Shown here in pieces: positions 19,141 through 27,705 of a stretch of 64,000 bases of DNA. The notes under the pieces are model-generated. The model did not search any database and was not told where the DNA came from. It saw only the letters and a program-made list of their open reading frames with translations. A program made the position numbers and the translations under genes. Where the stretch lies: NCBI GenBank assembly GCA_027532905.1, contig JAPZUA010000007.1:1-64000 (forward strand). Direction: 5' to 3'. The number at the start of each line of letters is the position of its first letter. The first letter of the stretch is position 1. Origin of the DNA: Magnetospirillum sp. (GTDB taxonomy: Bacteria > Pseudomonadota > Alphaproteobacteria > CACIAM-22H2).

Positions 19141-19604
19141 TTCGCCTCCGTTGCGTCTGAGGCGTAAAGCGCGCGCGCGCGCGTCTCGAAAGCCGCGACC
19201 ATGCGCTTGACTGCCTCGTTGAACAGCACGCCCATGATGGACTGCAACAGCTTCGAGCGGAACTCGAAATCGACGAAAAAGTCGATCACGGTCGTGCCGT
19301 CCGCTTGGCGCTCGAAAATCCAGTGGTTGTTGAGATAGCGGAACGGCCCGTCGGCGTAGGAAACGTCGATGCGCGAATGCAGATCGGGCGCCGGCGGCTG
19401 CAAGGTGACGCGGCTCGTGAAGCGCTCGCGGATCATCTTAAAGCCGATCACGAGATCCCAGATCGCGACGTTGCTCTCCTGGCCCTTCAAGCGTGCCGCG
19501 ATGCACCAGGGGAGAAACTCCGGATAGCGATCGACGCGCTGCACGAGCTCGAACAATTGTTCGGGCGTGTAGGGCATCGCGCGTTTTTCGGCGTGGGTCG
19601 GCAT
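19137..19604 (-). CDS. COQ10/RatA-type ubiquinone-binding START domain protein
   Basis: A 155-residue single START-fold protein of the COQ10 family, which binds ubiquinone and supports its synthesis or respiratory use in mitochondria and alphaproteobacteria. Features are MPYTPEQLFELVQRVDRYPEFLPWC at the start, YLNNHWIFE, and VDFFVDFEFRSKLLQ-type strands (here VIDFFVDFEFRSKLLQ), then a C-terminal helix with VLFNEAVKRMVAAFE. It follows lipA after 24 bases; lipA-coq10 order downstream of the pdh genes is common in alphaproteobacteria. Annotation as a RatA toxin is possible by homology but less likely here. Confidence 0.9.
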   Translation of the reverse strand: MPTHAEKRAMPYTPEQLFELVQRVDRYPEFLPWCIAARLKGQESNVAIWDLVIGFKMIRERFTSRVTLQPPAPDLHSRIDVSYADGPFRYLNNHWIFERQADGTTVIDFFVDFEFRSKLLQSIMGVLFNEAVKRMVAAFETRARALYASDATEAK

Positions 19605-19628
19605 GGCAAGCGGCGGCGAAGCGTTGCG

Positions 19629-20582
19629 TCAGCGCTGTGCTGCGAGCTTGGCTTCGCGGGCCGCGCGCAGGGCCGCAAAATCGCGGTCGGCATGGTAGGA
19701 CGAGCGCGTGAGCGGGCTCGACGCCACGAGCAAGAAACCCTTGGCCTTGGCAGTCGCGGCGTATTCGTCGAATTCGGCGGGTTTGACGAACCGGTCGAGA
19801 GCGGCGTGCTTCGGTGTGGGCTGCAGATACTGGCCGATGGTGAGAAAATCGATGTCGGCCGAGCGCATATCGTCCATCACCTGCATGATCTCAAGCCGGT
19901 TTTCGCCCAAACCCACCATGAGGCCGGACTTCGTGAACAAGGTCGGATCGAGTTCCTTTACGCGCTGCAGCAGCCGCAGCGAATGGAAATAGCGCGCTCC
20001 CGGCCGGATCGTCGGATAGAGGCGCGGCACGGTTTCGAGATTGTGGTTGAATACGTCGGGCTTCGCCGCCACGACGATTTCAAGCGCACCCTCTTTGCGC
20101 AGAAAGTCGGGCGTGAGCACCTCAATCGTCGTGCCGGGGCAGCGTTCGCGCAAAGCGCGGATCACGCGCGCAAAATGTTCGGCCCCGCCGTCATCGAGAT
20201 CGTCGCGATCGACCGACGTGATCACGACATGCTGGAGACCCATGGCGGCGGCGGCGTCCGCCACCTTCTCGGGCTCGTGCGGATCGAGCTTGTCGGGCAT
20301 GCCGGTCGCGACGTTGCAGAAGCTGCAAGCGCGCGTGCATACGGCACCCAAGATCATCATCGTCGCGTGCTTTTTCTTCCAGCACTCGCCGATATTCGGG
20401 CACGCGGCCTCTTCGCACACGGTCACGAGGCCGCGCTCGCGCACGATGCGCTTGGTCTCGGCATATTCGGGCGAGGTCGGCGCTTTGACGCGGATCCATT
20501 CGGGCTTGCCCACGCGCACCGGATTGTCCGGGCGATGGGCCTTCTCGGGATGGCGCGGCTTGACGGTCGTGGTGCTGTCCAT
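19629..20582 (-). CDS. lipA: Lipoyl synthase
   Basis: This radical-SAM enzyme inserts two sulfurs into octanoyl groups on lipoyl domains, such as those of PdhB and PdhC next door. The 317-residue protein has both iron-sulfur binding sets: C56, C61 and C67 ([12 protein letters not shown]) for the auxiliary cluster, and C82, C86 and C89 (CTRACSFC) for the SAM cluster. The C-terminal RSSYHA motif supplies the auxiliary-cluster serine. ATG at 20582 (MDSTTT) was chosen because it lies 4 bases after the lpd stop. Confidence 0.98.
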   Translation of the reverse strand: MDSTTTVKPRHPEKAHRPDNPVRVGKPEWIRVKAPTSPEYAETKRIVRERGLVTVCEEAACPNIGECWKKKHATMMILGAVCTRACSFCNVATGMPDKLDPHEPEKVADAAAAMGLQHVVITSVDRDDLDDGGAEHFARVIRALRERCPGTTIEVLTPDFLRKEGALEIVVAAKPDVFNHNLETVPRLYPTIRPGARYFHSLRLLQRVKELDPTLFTKSGLMVGLGENRLEIMQVMDDMRSADIDFLTIGQYLQPTPKHAALDRFVKPAEFDEYAATAKAKGFLLVASSPLTRSSYHADRDFAALRAAREAKLAAQR

Positions 20583-20586
20583 ACCC

Positions 20587-22002
20587 CTAGAAATGGACCG
20601 CGCGCCCATAGGCGTCAAGGACGCTCTCATGCATCATTTCCGACAGGGTCGGATGCGGGAAGACCGTGTGCATCAGGTCCGCCTCGGTCGTCTCGAGCGT
20701 CTTGGCAATGCCGTAGCCCTGGATGAGTTCGGTCACCTCGGCGCCGATCATGTGCGCACCCAGCAACTCGCCGGTCTTCGCGTCGAACACGGTTTTGACC
20801 ATGCCCTCGGGCTCGCCCAACGCGATCGCCTTGCCGTTGCCAATGAACGGAAAGCGCCCGACCTTGACGGTATGGCCGAGTTCCTTGGCCTTCTTCTCGG
20901 TCAAGCCGACCGAGGCCACCTGCGGCGTGCAGTAGGTGCAGCCCGGAATATTGGTGACGTCGAGCGGATGCACGCCCTTGATGCCGGCGATCTTCTCGAC
21001 GCACAAAACGCCCTCGTGGCTCGCCTTATGCGCAAGCCACGGTGCGCCCGCAAGATCGCCGATCGCGTAAACGCCCGGCTCGCCCGTGGCGCAATAAGGA
21101 TCGATCACCACATGGGTGCGATCGACCTTGACCTTCGTGCCTTCGAGCCCGAGATTTTCGACGTTGCCGACAATGCCGACCGCCGAGATTACGCGTTCAA
21201 CCGTTATTTCCTGCGTCTTGCCGGCAACCTCGACCGTGACTGTCGCGTTGTCGGAACCCTTCTTCACGCCCTTGACGGTTGCCGAGGTCAGAATCTTCAT
21301 GCCCTGCTTCTCGAAGGATTTGCGCGCGAACGCGCTGATCTCTTCGTCTTCCACAGGCAGCACGCGGTCCATCATTTCGACGACCGTTACTTCCGCCCCT
21401 ATCGCCCGGTAGAACGACGCGAATTCGATGCCGATCGCACCCGAGCCGACGACAACCAAGGATTTCGGCATCGCGGGCGGCACCATCGCTTCTTTGTAGG
21501 TCCACACGATCTTACCGTCGGGCTCAAGGCCCGGCACCACGCGCGCGCGCGCACCGGTCGCAAGAATCACGTTTTTGGCGACGAGGTCGGCCACCGGTTT
21601 TCCGTCTTTAGCGACCGCGATCTTGCGCAAACCGCCGGCGGCGACGCCGTTGAGTTTGCCGAACCCGTCAAAGACGGTGACTTTGTTTTTCTTGAGCAGA
21701 TGCTTGACCCCGCCCGAGAGCTGGCTCGCCACCTTGCGCGAGCGTGCGACGACCTTGGCGACGTCGAAGCGCACATTGTCGGCGGACAGGCCGAACGCAT
21801 CGAGATGGTGCAGCAGCGAATAGATCTCCGACGAGCGCAGCAGCGCTTTGGTCGGGATGCAGCCCCAATTGAGGCAGATGCCACCCAGATGCTGCGCTTC
21901 GACGAGGGCGACGTTCATCTTGAGCTGGGCCGCCCGGATGGCCGCAACATAGCCCCCCGGCCCGCCGCCGACGACGATCAGATCGAAATTTTGGTCGGGC
22001 AT
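20587..22002 (-). CDS. lpdA: Dihydrolipoyl dehydrogenase (E3)
   Basis: E3 reoxidises dihydrolipoyl groups of the pyruvate dehydrogenase complex with FAD and NAD. The 471-residue protein has the FAD-binding start [16 protein letters not shown], the redox-active disulfide C43/C48 in [15 protein letters not shown], an NAD fold ([16 protein letters not shown]), and the C-terminal His-Glu pair in [11 protein letters not shown] that acts across the dimer. It is encoded in the pdh operon, separated from pdhC by a cupin gene. A ribosome-binding site (AAAGG) precedes ATG. Confidence 0.98.
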   Translation of the reverse strand: MPDQNFDLIVVGGGPGGYVAAIRAAQLKMNVALVEAQHLGGICLNWGCIPTKALLRSSEIYSLLHHLDAFGLSADNVRFDVAKVVARSRKVASQLSGGVKHLLKKNKVTVFDGFGKLNGVAAGGLRKIAVAKDGKPVADLVAKNVILATGARARVVPGLEPDGKIVWTYKEAMVPPAMPKSLVVVGSGAIGIEFASFYRAIGAEVTVVEMMDRVLPVEDEEISAFARKSFEKQGMKILTSATVKGVKKGSDNATVTVEVAGKTQEITVERVISAVGIVGNVENLGLEGTKVKVDRTHVVIDPYCATGEPGVYAIGDLAGAPWLAHKASHEGVLCVEKIAGIKGVHPLDVTNIPGCTYCTPQVASVGLTEKKAKELGHTVKVGRFPFIGNGKAIALGEPEGMVKTVFDAKTGELLGAHMIGAEVTELIQGYGIAKTLETTEADLMHTVFPHPTLSEMMHESVLDAYGRAVHF

Positions 22003-22020
22003 GTCCGTGTACCTTTCGGA

Positions 22021-22389
22021 TCAGATTCGTTCGATGGGATTGGTCAGTCTGTTTGGGGCGGCATCGCCGGTATTCACCACACCGGCACGCTCGAACAGCA
22101 TGATCTCGCATTCTTCCGCGGCCGTCGGGCAATGTTCGACGCCCTTGGGCACGACGATCATTTGGCCTGCCGCAAGATCGACATCGCGGTCGCGGAACTT
22201 CATGCGGAAGCTGCCCTTGATCACGAGGAACATCTCGTCGAGATCGTCGTGCTTGTGCCACACGAAATCGCCCTTGATCTTGACGAGCTTGATTTCGTAG
22301 CCGTCCAGCGTTTCGGCGAGCTTCGGCGACCAATGTTTGTCGAAGCTCGCGAATTTCTCGGCCAGATCGACGCGAACCGCATCCGCCAT
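22021..22389 (-). CDS. Small cupin protein within the pdh operon
   Basis: A 122-residue single-domain cupin. Motif 1 reads VWHKHDDLDEMFLVIKG, with two His and a Glu in metal-binding positions, and motif 2 includes VVPKGVEHCPTA. The start MADAVRVDLAEKF has a good ribosome-binding site (GAGGAAGG) 14 bases after the pdhC stop. It sits between pdhC and lpd, where most pdh operons have no such gene. The function is unknown; small cupins of this type can be isomerases, dioxygenases or sensors. Confidence 0.85.
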   Translation of the reverse strand: MADAVRVDLAEKFASFDKHWSPKLAETLDGYEIKLVKIKGDFVWHKHDDLDEMFLVIKGSFRMKFRDRDVDLAAGQMIVVPKGVEHCPTAAEECEIMLFERAGVVNTGDAAPNRLTNPIERI

Positions 22390-22402
22390 TGCCGGGCCTT
22401 CC

Positions 22403-23713
22403 TCAGAGCAGCATCGCCAGCGGGTCTTCGACGATCTTTTTGAAGGCGGCGAGGAACTCGGCACCGACTGAGCCGTCCACCACGCGATGGTCGACCGAGA
22501 GGGTCACGCTCATCATCGTGGCGATGGCGAGAGCCCCGTTCTTCACGACCGGGCGCTGTTCGCCAGCCCCCACCGCGAGGATACAGCCCTGCGGCGGGTT
22601 GATCACGGCGGCGAAATCCTTGATGCCGAACATGCCGAGATTGGAAATCGAGAACGTGCCGCCCTGGAATTCCTCGGGCTTGAGTTTGCCCGATTTGGCG
22701 CGTGCGGCGAGATCCTTCATCGTGTTCGAGATCTCGACGAGGCCCTTCTTGTCGGCGTCGCGGATGATCGGCGTGATGAGACCGCCGTCGATCGCGACCG
22801 CGACTGAAATATCCACGTTCTCCCACAGCAGCATGCCGTCGTCCGAGAACGAGGCATTCGCGTTGGGCACTTGGCGCAGCGCGGCTGCGACCGACTTGAT
22901 GATGAAATCGTTGACCGACAGTTTGAAGGCACCCGGACCCTTCTCGGGGCTCTTGGCGTTCAAGGCCGCGCGGCCGGCCAGCAGCTTGTCGATGTCGCAA
23001 TCGACCGTCAGATAGAAATGCGGGACCTGCTGCTTGCTCTCGGTCAGGCGGCGCGCGATGACTTTGCGCATCGTCGAGAGCGGCACGAGTTTGTGCGGGC
23101 CGATGGCCGCCAATGCCGTCGACGACACCGCGACCGGTGCCGGTGCGGCCGAGGCGGCAGCCGCAGCCGGTGCACCGGCAGCAGCAGACTTCTTGGCACC
23201 GCCGCCAGCAAGAGCCGCTTCAACATCGTGTTTGACGATGCGCCCGCCGGGACCCGAGCCCGCAATCTTGGCCAGATCGAGACTGCTCTGTTCGGCAATG
23301 CGACGCGCGAGCGGCGAGGCGAATACGCGTGCACCCTGCGACGCAGAAGCGGGTGCTGCGACCGGTGCCGGCGCGGCAGCCGGCGCCGATGCGGCGGCCA
23401 CGGGTGCGGTGGCAGCGGCGGGTGCGACAGCCGGGGCCGCCCCTTTGGCGGCGACGGCTTTGGCGTCTTCGCCTTCGCCCGCCATCACGGCGATCACGTC
23501 GTTGACCTTCACGCCGTCTGTGCCGCCAGGGACCACGATCTTCGCGAGCACGCCCTCGTCGACCGCTTCGACTTCCATCGTCGCTTTGTCGGTTTCGATT
23601 TCGCACAGCACTTGACCGGACTTGACCGTGTCGCCTTCGGCTTTGAGCCAGCGCGCGATCTTGCCCTCGGTCATGGTCGGCGACAAAGCGGGCATCAGCA
23701 CATTGGTGGGCAT
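22403..23713 (-). CDS. pdhC: Pyruvate dehydrogenase E2, dihydrolipoyllysine acetyltransferase
   Basis: E2 forms the core of the complex and passes acetyl groups to CoA. The 436-residue protein has one lipoyl domain (K43 in [12 protein letters not shown]), an Ala/Pro-rich linker (about 85-135), and a peripheral subunit-binding domain (FASPLARRIAEQSSLDLAKIAGSGPGGRI). The C-terminal catalytic domain carries the active-site motif SVDHRVVDGSVGAEFL. The start [14 protein letters not shown] has an SD (GGGAGA). Its first 54 residues equal those of PdhB exactly. Confidence 0.97.
   Translation of the reverse strand: MPTNVLMPALSPTMTEGKIARWLKAEGDTVKSGQVLCEIETDKATMEVEAVDEGVLAKIVVPGGTDGVKVNDVIAVMAGEGEDAKAVAAKGAAPAVAPAAATAPVAAASAPAAAPAPVAAPASASQGARVFASPLARRIAEQSSLDLAKIAGSGPGGRIVKHDVEAALAGGGAKKSAAAGAPAAAAASAAPAPVAVSSTALAAIGPHKLVPLSTMRKVIARRLTESKQQVPHFYLTVDCDIDKLLAGRAALNAKSPEKGPGAFKLSVNDFIIKSVAAALRQVPNANASFSDDGMLLWENVDISVAVAIDGGLITPIIRDADKKGLVEISNTMKDLAARAKSGKLKPEEFQGGTFSISNLGMFGIKDFAAVINPPQGCILAVGAGEQRPVVKNGALAIATMMSVTLSVDHRVVDGSVGAEFLAAFKKIVEDPLAMLL
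23480..23713 (-). repeat. Lipoyl-domain coding repeat, copy in pdhC
   Basis: This stretch encodes the lipoyl domain of PdhC and matches the start of pdhB (24867-25100). The first 54 residues are identical; by eye I count about ten base differences over the corresponding 162 bases, all synonymous. See the pdhB copy. Confidence 0.85.
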
Positions 23714-23738
23714 GTTCGGATCTCCCTCGCGCGCGGCG

Positions 23739-25100
23739 TCAGTTCTTGTAGAGGACGGACTTGGCGGCTTCGACGATGTGGTCGGCCTGCGGCAGCGCCA
23801 GCTTTTCAAGATTGGCGGCGTAGGGCAGCGGAATGTCGAGACCGTGCACGCGCTTCACCGGCGCATCGAGCCAATCGAAGCATTGCTCCATCATCTGCAT
23901 ACCGATTTCCGAGCCAATACCCGCAAACGGCCAGCCCTCTTCGCAAGAGACGAGCCGGTTCGTCTTCTGCACCGAGCGCACGATCGTTTCGGTATCGAGC
24001 GGACGGATCGAGCGCAGATCGATGACTTCGGCGTCGATGCCGATCTTGGCGAGCGCTTCGGCCGCCGCCAGCGCCTTGCCGACCATGATCGAGAAGGCAG
24101 TGATCGTCACGTCCTTGCCCGCTCGCACGACCTTCGCCTTGCCGATCGGCACGACATAGTCGGACGACACGGGCACGGGACCCGAAGTGCCGTAGAGAAT
24201 TTCGTTCTCGAGGATCAGCACGGGATTGGGATCGCGGATCGCGGCCTTCATCAGGCCCTTGGCATCGGCGGCCGAAGCGGGCGCCACCACCTTGAGACCT
24301 GGGCAATGCGCGTACCACGACGCGTAGCATTGCGAATGCTGGGCGCCGACACGGCTCGCGGCACCGTTGGGGCCGCGGAACACGATCGGGCAGCCCATCT
24401 GGCCGCCGGACATGTAGAGCGTCTTGGCGGCCGAGTTGATGATCTGGTCGATCGCCTGCATCGAGAAGTTCCAGGTCATGAACTCGACGATGGGCTTGAG
24501 GCCCATGAAGCCTGCGCCCACCGCGAGCCCGGCAAAGCCCTGCTCGGTGATCGGCGTGTCGACGACGCGGCGCGGCCCGAATTCCTGCAAGAGGCCTTGG
24601 CTGATTTTGTAAGCACCTTGGTATTCGGCAACTTCCTCGCCCATCAGGAACACGTTTTCGTCGCGGCGCATTTCCTCGGCCATGCCGTCGCGCAAAGCTT
24701 CGCGCACCGTGATGATTTTGGTTTCGCCCAAATCGGGTTCGTTTGCGGCCGGCGCTGCGGCAACGGCAGCGGCGGCTTGCGGTGCTGCAGCCGCAACGAT
24801 CGCGGGTGCCGCCAGCGGGGTTGCGGCCGAGGCGGATGCGGCGGCCGAAACGCTCTCGCCTTCGGCTGCGATGATTGCGATCACGTCGTTGACTTTGACG
24901 TTCTCGGTACCGCCCGGCACCACGATCTTGGCAAGCGTGCCTTCGTCGACCGCTTCGACTTCCATCGTCGCTTTGTCGGTTTCGATTTCGCACAGCACCT
25001 GGCCGGACTTGACCGTATCGCCCTCGGCTTTGAGCCAGCGCGCGATTTTGCCTTCGGTCATGGTCGGCGACAGAGCGGGCATCAGAACATTGGTCGGCAT
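23739..25100 (-). CDS. pdhB: Pyruvate dehydrogenase E1 beta subunit with N-terminal lipoyl domain
   Basis: E1-beta pairs with PdhA for thiamine-diphosphate-dependent pyruvate decarboxylation. The 453-residue protein begins with a lipoyl domain (K43 in [12 protein letters not shown]) and an alanine-rich linker. The transketolase-type E1-beta body follows from about residue 128 ([27 protein letters not shown]), with FNSM-type core [20 protein letters not shown]. Having a lipoyl domain on E1-beta is typical of alphaproteobacteria. The gene lies 29 bases after pdhA and 25 bases before pdhC. Confidence 0.97.
   Translation of the reverse strand: MPTNVLMPALSPTMTEGKIARWLKAEGDTVKSGQVLCEIETDKATMEVEAVDEGTLAKIVVPGGTENVKVNDVIAIIAAEGESVSAAASASAATPLAAPAIVAAAAPQAAAAVAAAPAANEPDLGETKIITVREALRDGMAEEMRRDENVFLMGEEVAEYQGAYKISQGLLQEFGPRRVVDTPITEQGFAGLAVGAGFMGLKPIVEFMTWNFSMQAIDQIINSAAKTLYMSGGQMGCPIVFRGPNGAASRVGAQHSQCYASWYAHCPGLKVVAPASAADAKGLMKAAIRDPNPVLILENEILYGTSGPVPVSSDYVVPIGKAKVVRAGKDVTITAFSIMVGKALAAAEALAKIGIDAEVIDLRSIRPLDTETIVRSVQKTNRLVSCEEGWPFAGIGSEIGMQMMEQCFDWLDAPVKRVHGLDIPLPYAANLEKLALPQADHIVEAAKSVLYKN
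24867..25100 (-). repeat. Lipoyl-domain coding repeat, copy in pdhB
   Basis: Partner of 23480-23713 in the same orientation. The near identity at the base level, confined to the lipoyl-domain codons, points to duplication kept alike by recombination or strong selection. The two copies lie about 1.4 kb apart, so recombination between them would delete most of pdhB. Confidence 0.85.
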
Positions 25101-25129
25101 GGGTCGTTTCCTTCTTCGAAAGCCAGCGC

Positions 25130-26140
25130 TCAGTTCGTTTCGATCAGCACGTCGGTATAGAGCTCGCTCACCGGCGGCTCGGGGCTGTTCTGGGCGAACT
25201 CGGCCGCTTTGCTCGAAATGTCCTTCACTTCGCGGTCGATGGCTTTGAGGGCCGCTTCGTCGGCAAAGCCGCCTTCGAGCAGGAATTTGGCGTGGCTTTC
25301 GATGGGGTCGTGCTGGCTGCGCATCTTGTCGACCTCCTCCTTCTGCCGATACTTGGCGGGGTCGGACATCGAGTGGCCGCGATAGCGATAGGTCTGCATC
25401 TCGAGAATGTACGGCCCCTTGGTGCGCGCATGTTCGACCGCGCGCAGGCCCGCCGCACGCACCGACAAAACGTTCATGCCGTCGACCGCTTCGCCGGGAA
25501 TGCCGTGGGCGGCCCCGCGATGGTAGAAATCCGTCGTCGACGAGGCGCGTTCGATCGACGTGCCCATGCCGTATTTGTTGTTCTCGATGATGAAGATCAC
25601 GGGCAGCTTCCAAAGCTGCGCCATGTTGAAGCTTTCGTAAACCTGACCCTGGTTCACGGCCCCGTCGCCCATGTAGGTCAGAGACACGTTGGTCTTGCCG
25701 CGATATTTGGACGCGAAGGCGATGCCGGTGCCGAGCGGCACCTGGGCGCCCACAATGCCGTGGCCGCCGTAGAAGTTCTTCTCTTTCGAGAACATGTGCA
25801 TCGAGCCGCCCTTGCCTTTGGAGTAGCCACCGATGCGCCCGGTGAGTTCGGCCATCACCCCGCCCGGCTCCATGCCGCAGGCGAGCATGTGGCCGTGGTC
25901 GCGATAGCTCGTGATGACGGCGTCGTCGGGCGTGATCGTCGATTGCATGCCGACGACGACGGCTTCCTGCCCGATATAGAGATGGCAGAAGCCGCCGATG
26001 AGCCCCATGCCGTACATTTGGCCCGCCTTCTCCTCGAAGCGGCGGATCAGCAGCATGTCGCGATAGTATTTAATCAGCGCTTCGGCCGACGGCACGTTCT
26101 CTTCGGACTTGGCTTTCTTTTTCGGCGGCAAAGGGGCCAT
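25130..26140 (-). CDS. pdhA: Pyruvate dehydrogenase E1 alpha subunit
   Basis: The thiamine-diphosphate-binding subunit of pyruvate dehydrogenase. The 336-residue protein shows [31 protein letters not shown], and the thiamine motif beginning [16 protein letters not shown] and ending ENNKYGMGT. It also has the phosphorylation-loop-like [18 protein letters not shown] at 26140 ([11 protein letters not shown]) is preferred; the upstream extension is not conserved in type. It is the first gene of the pdh operon, with an AT-rich promoter region upstream. Confidence 0.97.
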   Translation of the reverse strand: MAPLPPKKKAKSEENVPSAEALIKYYRDMLLIRRFEEKAGQMYGMGLIGGFCHLYIGQEAVVVGMQSTITPDDAVITSYRDHGHMLACGMEPGGVMAELTGRIGGYSKGKGGSMHMFSKEKNFYGGHGIVGAQVPLGTGIAFASKYRGKTNVSLTYMGDGAVNQGQVYESFNMAQLWKLPVIFIIENNKYGMGTSIERASSTTDFYHRGAAHGIPGEAVDGMNVLSVRAAGLRAVEHARTKGPYILEMQTYRYRGHSMSDPAKYRQKEEVDKMRSQHDPIESHAKFLLEGGFADEAALKAIDREVKDISSKAAEFAQNSPEPPVSELYTDVLIETN

Positions 26141-26256
26141 GGCAATTTCCTCGATTGGGCAGTGCATTCGGATTAGCGCGAAGGAAAGCACCAGAACCCG
26201 GAGTTTGCAACCCTATCGGATGATCAAATACATGATATAAAACGATAAAATATGTT

Positions 26257-26275
26257 TTAACTCGATACAAGTTAA
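26257..26275. promoter_or_regulatory. AT-rich dyad in the pdhA upstream region
   Basis: TTAACT (26257-26262) and AGTTAA (26270-26275) are perfect inverted arms with a 7-base spacer, 117 bases before the pdhA ATG. They lie in the most AT-rich stretch of the neighbourhood (26215-26280), which probably holds the pdh promoter. The dyad could bind a regulator; none is identifiable. Confidence 0.45.
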
Positions 26276-26320
26276 TTTACTGCAGCGCAACATTCTTTCG
26301 GGTTTTGGCGGTGCCCACCG

Positions 26321-26340
26321 ACCGCGCGAGCGCGGTTTTT
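26321..26340 (+). terminator. Terminator-like hairpin on plus strand without an upstream gene
   Basis: ACCGCG (26321-26326), loop CGAG, CGCGGT (26331-26336) and five T (26336-26340) form a short rho-independent-terminator shape when read on the plus strand. Both neighbouring genes run on the minus strand, so no annotated transcript would use it. The rest of 26141-26398 holds no credible gene; the possible small RNA is discussed as a finding. Confidence 0.45.
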
Positions 26341-26398
26341 CGCGACTTTCTGTTGGCAGCGCCGTTTTTGCAGCCGCAGCAAAGAAGCTTCGGCTGAT

Positions 26399-27130
26399 TC
26401 AATCGCGCTCGCGCTCGCCGCGCCTCTCGCGCCCCTCTTCGCGCGTCTGATGGCCGCCGCGATGGCAGGCAACGCAATTGTCGATAGTGGCGATGCGTTC
26501 GCGGCGATGTTTGGCGAGGATCGCGGCGGGTTGATGTTCGTGGCAGCCATAGCAAGTGTAGGACGAAGTCACGTTGCCGACGTGGCACGTCGCACACGGC
26601 GCATTGTGGTCGCCCTTGAGCGGAAAGAAGCGCGCATGGTCGAACGTCGCGGGCTTCCAATGGGTCTGCACATGGCATTGCGCGCACGCAGTCCCGGCGC
26701 TGCGATGGAAATCGCCCGCCGGTGCGGTGTGGCAACTCGCACAATTGGCGGACGTGCCCTGGTTCAACAGCGCATGCACGAACGTGAACTGCGCGACCGG
26801 GGCGAGGCGCGGCACGGCATGTTCGCTGTGGCAGCCCATGCAATCGGGGGAAGCGAGCGCTTGATGGAAGGGCGGCGTGCGCTGCGTCTGGGCAATCGGC
26901 AAGCCTTTGACGGTGCGCAAGCCGATCGTCGCCACCGCATGGCAGCCGATGCATTTGTCGGCGGCACTGCCGTGCCACGGCACGTGGCACGCAAAACAAT
27001 CCTCCGCGAGCGCCACATGGCCTTGGCCGAGTGCCCCTGGACTCAGCATCTGGCGCGGCAAGGCGACCGCCAGCACCGCAAGAGCGGCGACGTTCACGAC
27101 GATCAAGGCCAGCACCCAGTGTCGCTTCAT
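26399..27130 (-). CDS. Membrane-anchored octahaem c-type cytochrome
   Basis: A 243-residue multihaem cytochrome. An N-terminal hydrophobic helix (VLALIVVNVAALAVLAVALP, about 5-24) acts as signal or anchor. Eight CXXCH haem sites follow in order: CFACH, CIGCH, CMGCH, CASCH, CAQCH, CATCH, CYGCH and CVACH. Extra histidines between them (for example FHQAL, FVHAL, DHARF) can serve as second ligands. The C-terminal tail is strongly charged (REEGRERRGERERD). The spacing resembles class III/cytochrome c7-type chains. ATG overlaps the stop of the membrane cytochrome gene (27127-27130), so it probably accepts electrons from that protein on the periplasmic side. The final acceptor is unknown. Confidence 0.9.
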   Translation of the reverse strand: MKRHWVLALIVVNVAALAVLAVALPRQMLSPGALGQGHVALAEDCFACHVPWHGSAADKCIGCHAVATIGLRTVKGLPIAQTQRTPPFHQALASPDCMGCHSEHAVPRLAPVAQFTFVHALLNQGTSANCASCHTAPAGDFHRSAGTACAQCHVQTHWKPATFDHARFFPLKGDHNAPCATCHVGNVTSSYTCYGCHEHQPAAILAKHRRERIATIDNCVACHRGGHQTREEGRERRGERERD

Positions 27131-27702
27131 CGCCAGCCCCAGAAAACGAAGACGGCACCGATATGCCCGGCCGCGAGCAGCGCGAAGGCAAGCGTGATCG
27201 GGTAGTGCACGGCGCGCCATTGGCGCACCATGTCGAACGTGAACGCATCCCAATGGAGCTGCGCTTCGCGCTCGGCCGCAGACAAGCCCAGCGCATCGAG
27301 GCGCCCGATCGTGGCCTCGAGACGCGCGCGCGCGCGGCGCAGCAGATACTTGCCGGTAAGGCCGCTCGCGATATTCACCAGCATCGCCGCCACCGCAAGC
27401 CAGGCGAGGATCGCATCGAAATGGATGCCGGCATGGACGAGGATCAGCCACGATCCTGCCCATGCCATCCATTCGTGCATGCGCAGCAGCCGCACGGGCG
27501 CGCCCGCGACGAGGCCGCGCTTGACCAGCGAATAGCCGAACGAGCCCAAAATAAGCAGCGTGCCCAAGATCCCGAGATAGCGCCCGACCCAGACGGCATC
27601 GGCCAGATGCAACGCCGCATCGGCCAGCAACGCCGCCGCGACGAGGGCCGCAAACGCGCCGAAAAACGGCACGACCTCGTGGCGCAAAAGATCGAAACGC
27701 AT
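27127..27702 (-). CDS. Membrane haem-b-like protein of the octahaem module
   Basis: A 191-residue integral membrane protein with about five hydrophobic helices. Histidines sit in membrane-facing positions: RMHEWMAWAGSWLILVHAGIHF (three within about 20 residues) and AVHYPITLAFALLAAGHIGAVF. This arrangement fits a bis-histidine haem-b protein of the ferric-reductase/cytochrome b561 kind. It is encoded between the flavo-iron-sulfur reductase (stop 3 bases upstream of its ATG) and the octahaem cytochrome, so it likely carries electrons across the membrane. I cannot assign a named family with certainty. Confidence 0.78.
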   Translation of the reverse strand: MRFDLLRHEVVPFFGAFAALVAAALLADAALHLADAVWVGRYLGILGTLLILGSFGYSLVKRGLVAGAPVRLLRMHEWMAWAGSWLILVHAGIHFDAILAWLAVAAMLVNIASGLTGKYLLRRARARLEATIGRLDALGLSAAEREAQLHWDAFTFDMVRQWRAVHYPITLAFALLAAGHIGAVFVFWGWR

Positions 27703-27705
27703 CGC

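Noticed and set aside
19137-19604. RatA-type toxin
   Set aside because: The fold is shared, but the position after lipA and the pdh operon fits a COQ10-type ubiquinone-binding role better, and no antitoxin partner is present.
20041-22443. Long plus-strand frame opposite lipA, lpd and the cupin gene
   Set aside because: Antisense to three well-supported genes and without any protein-family motif.
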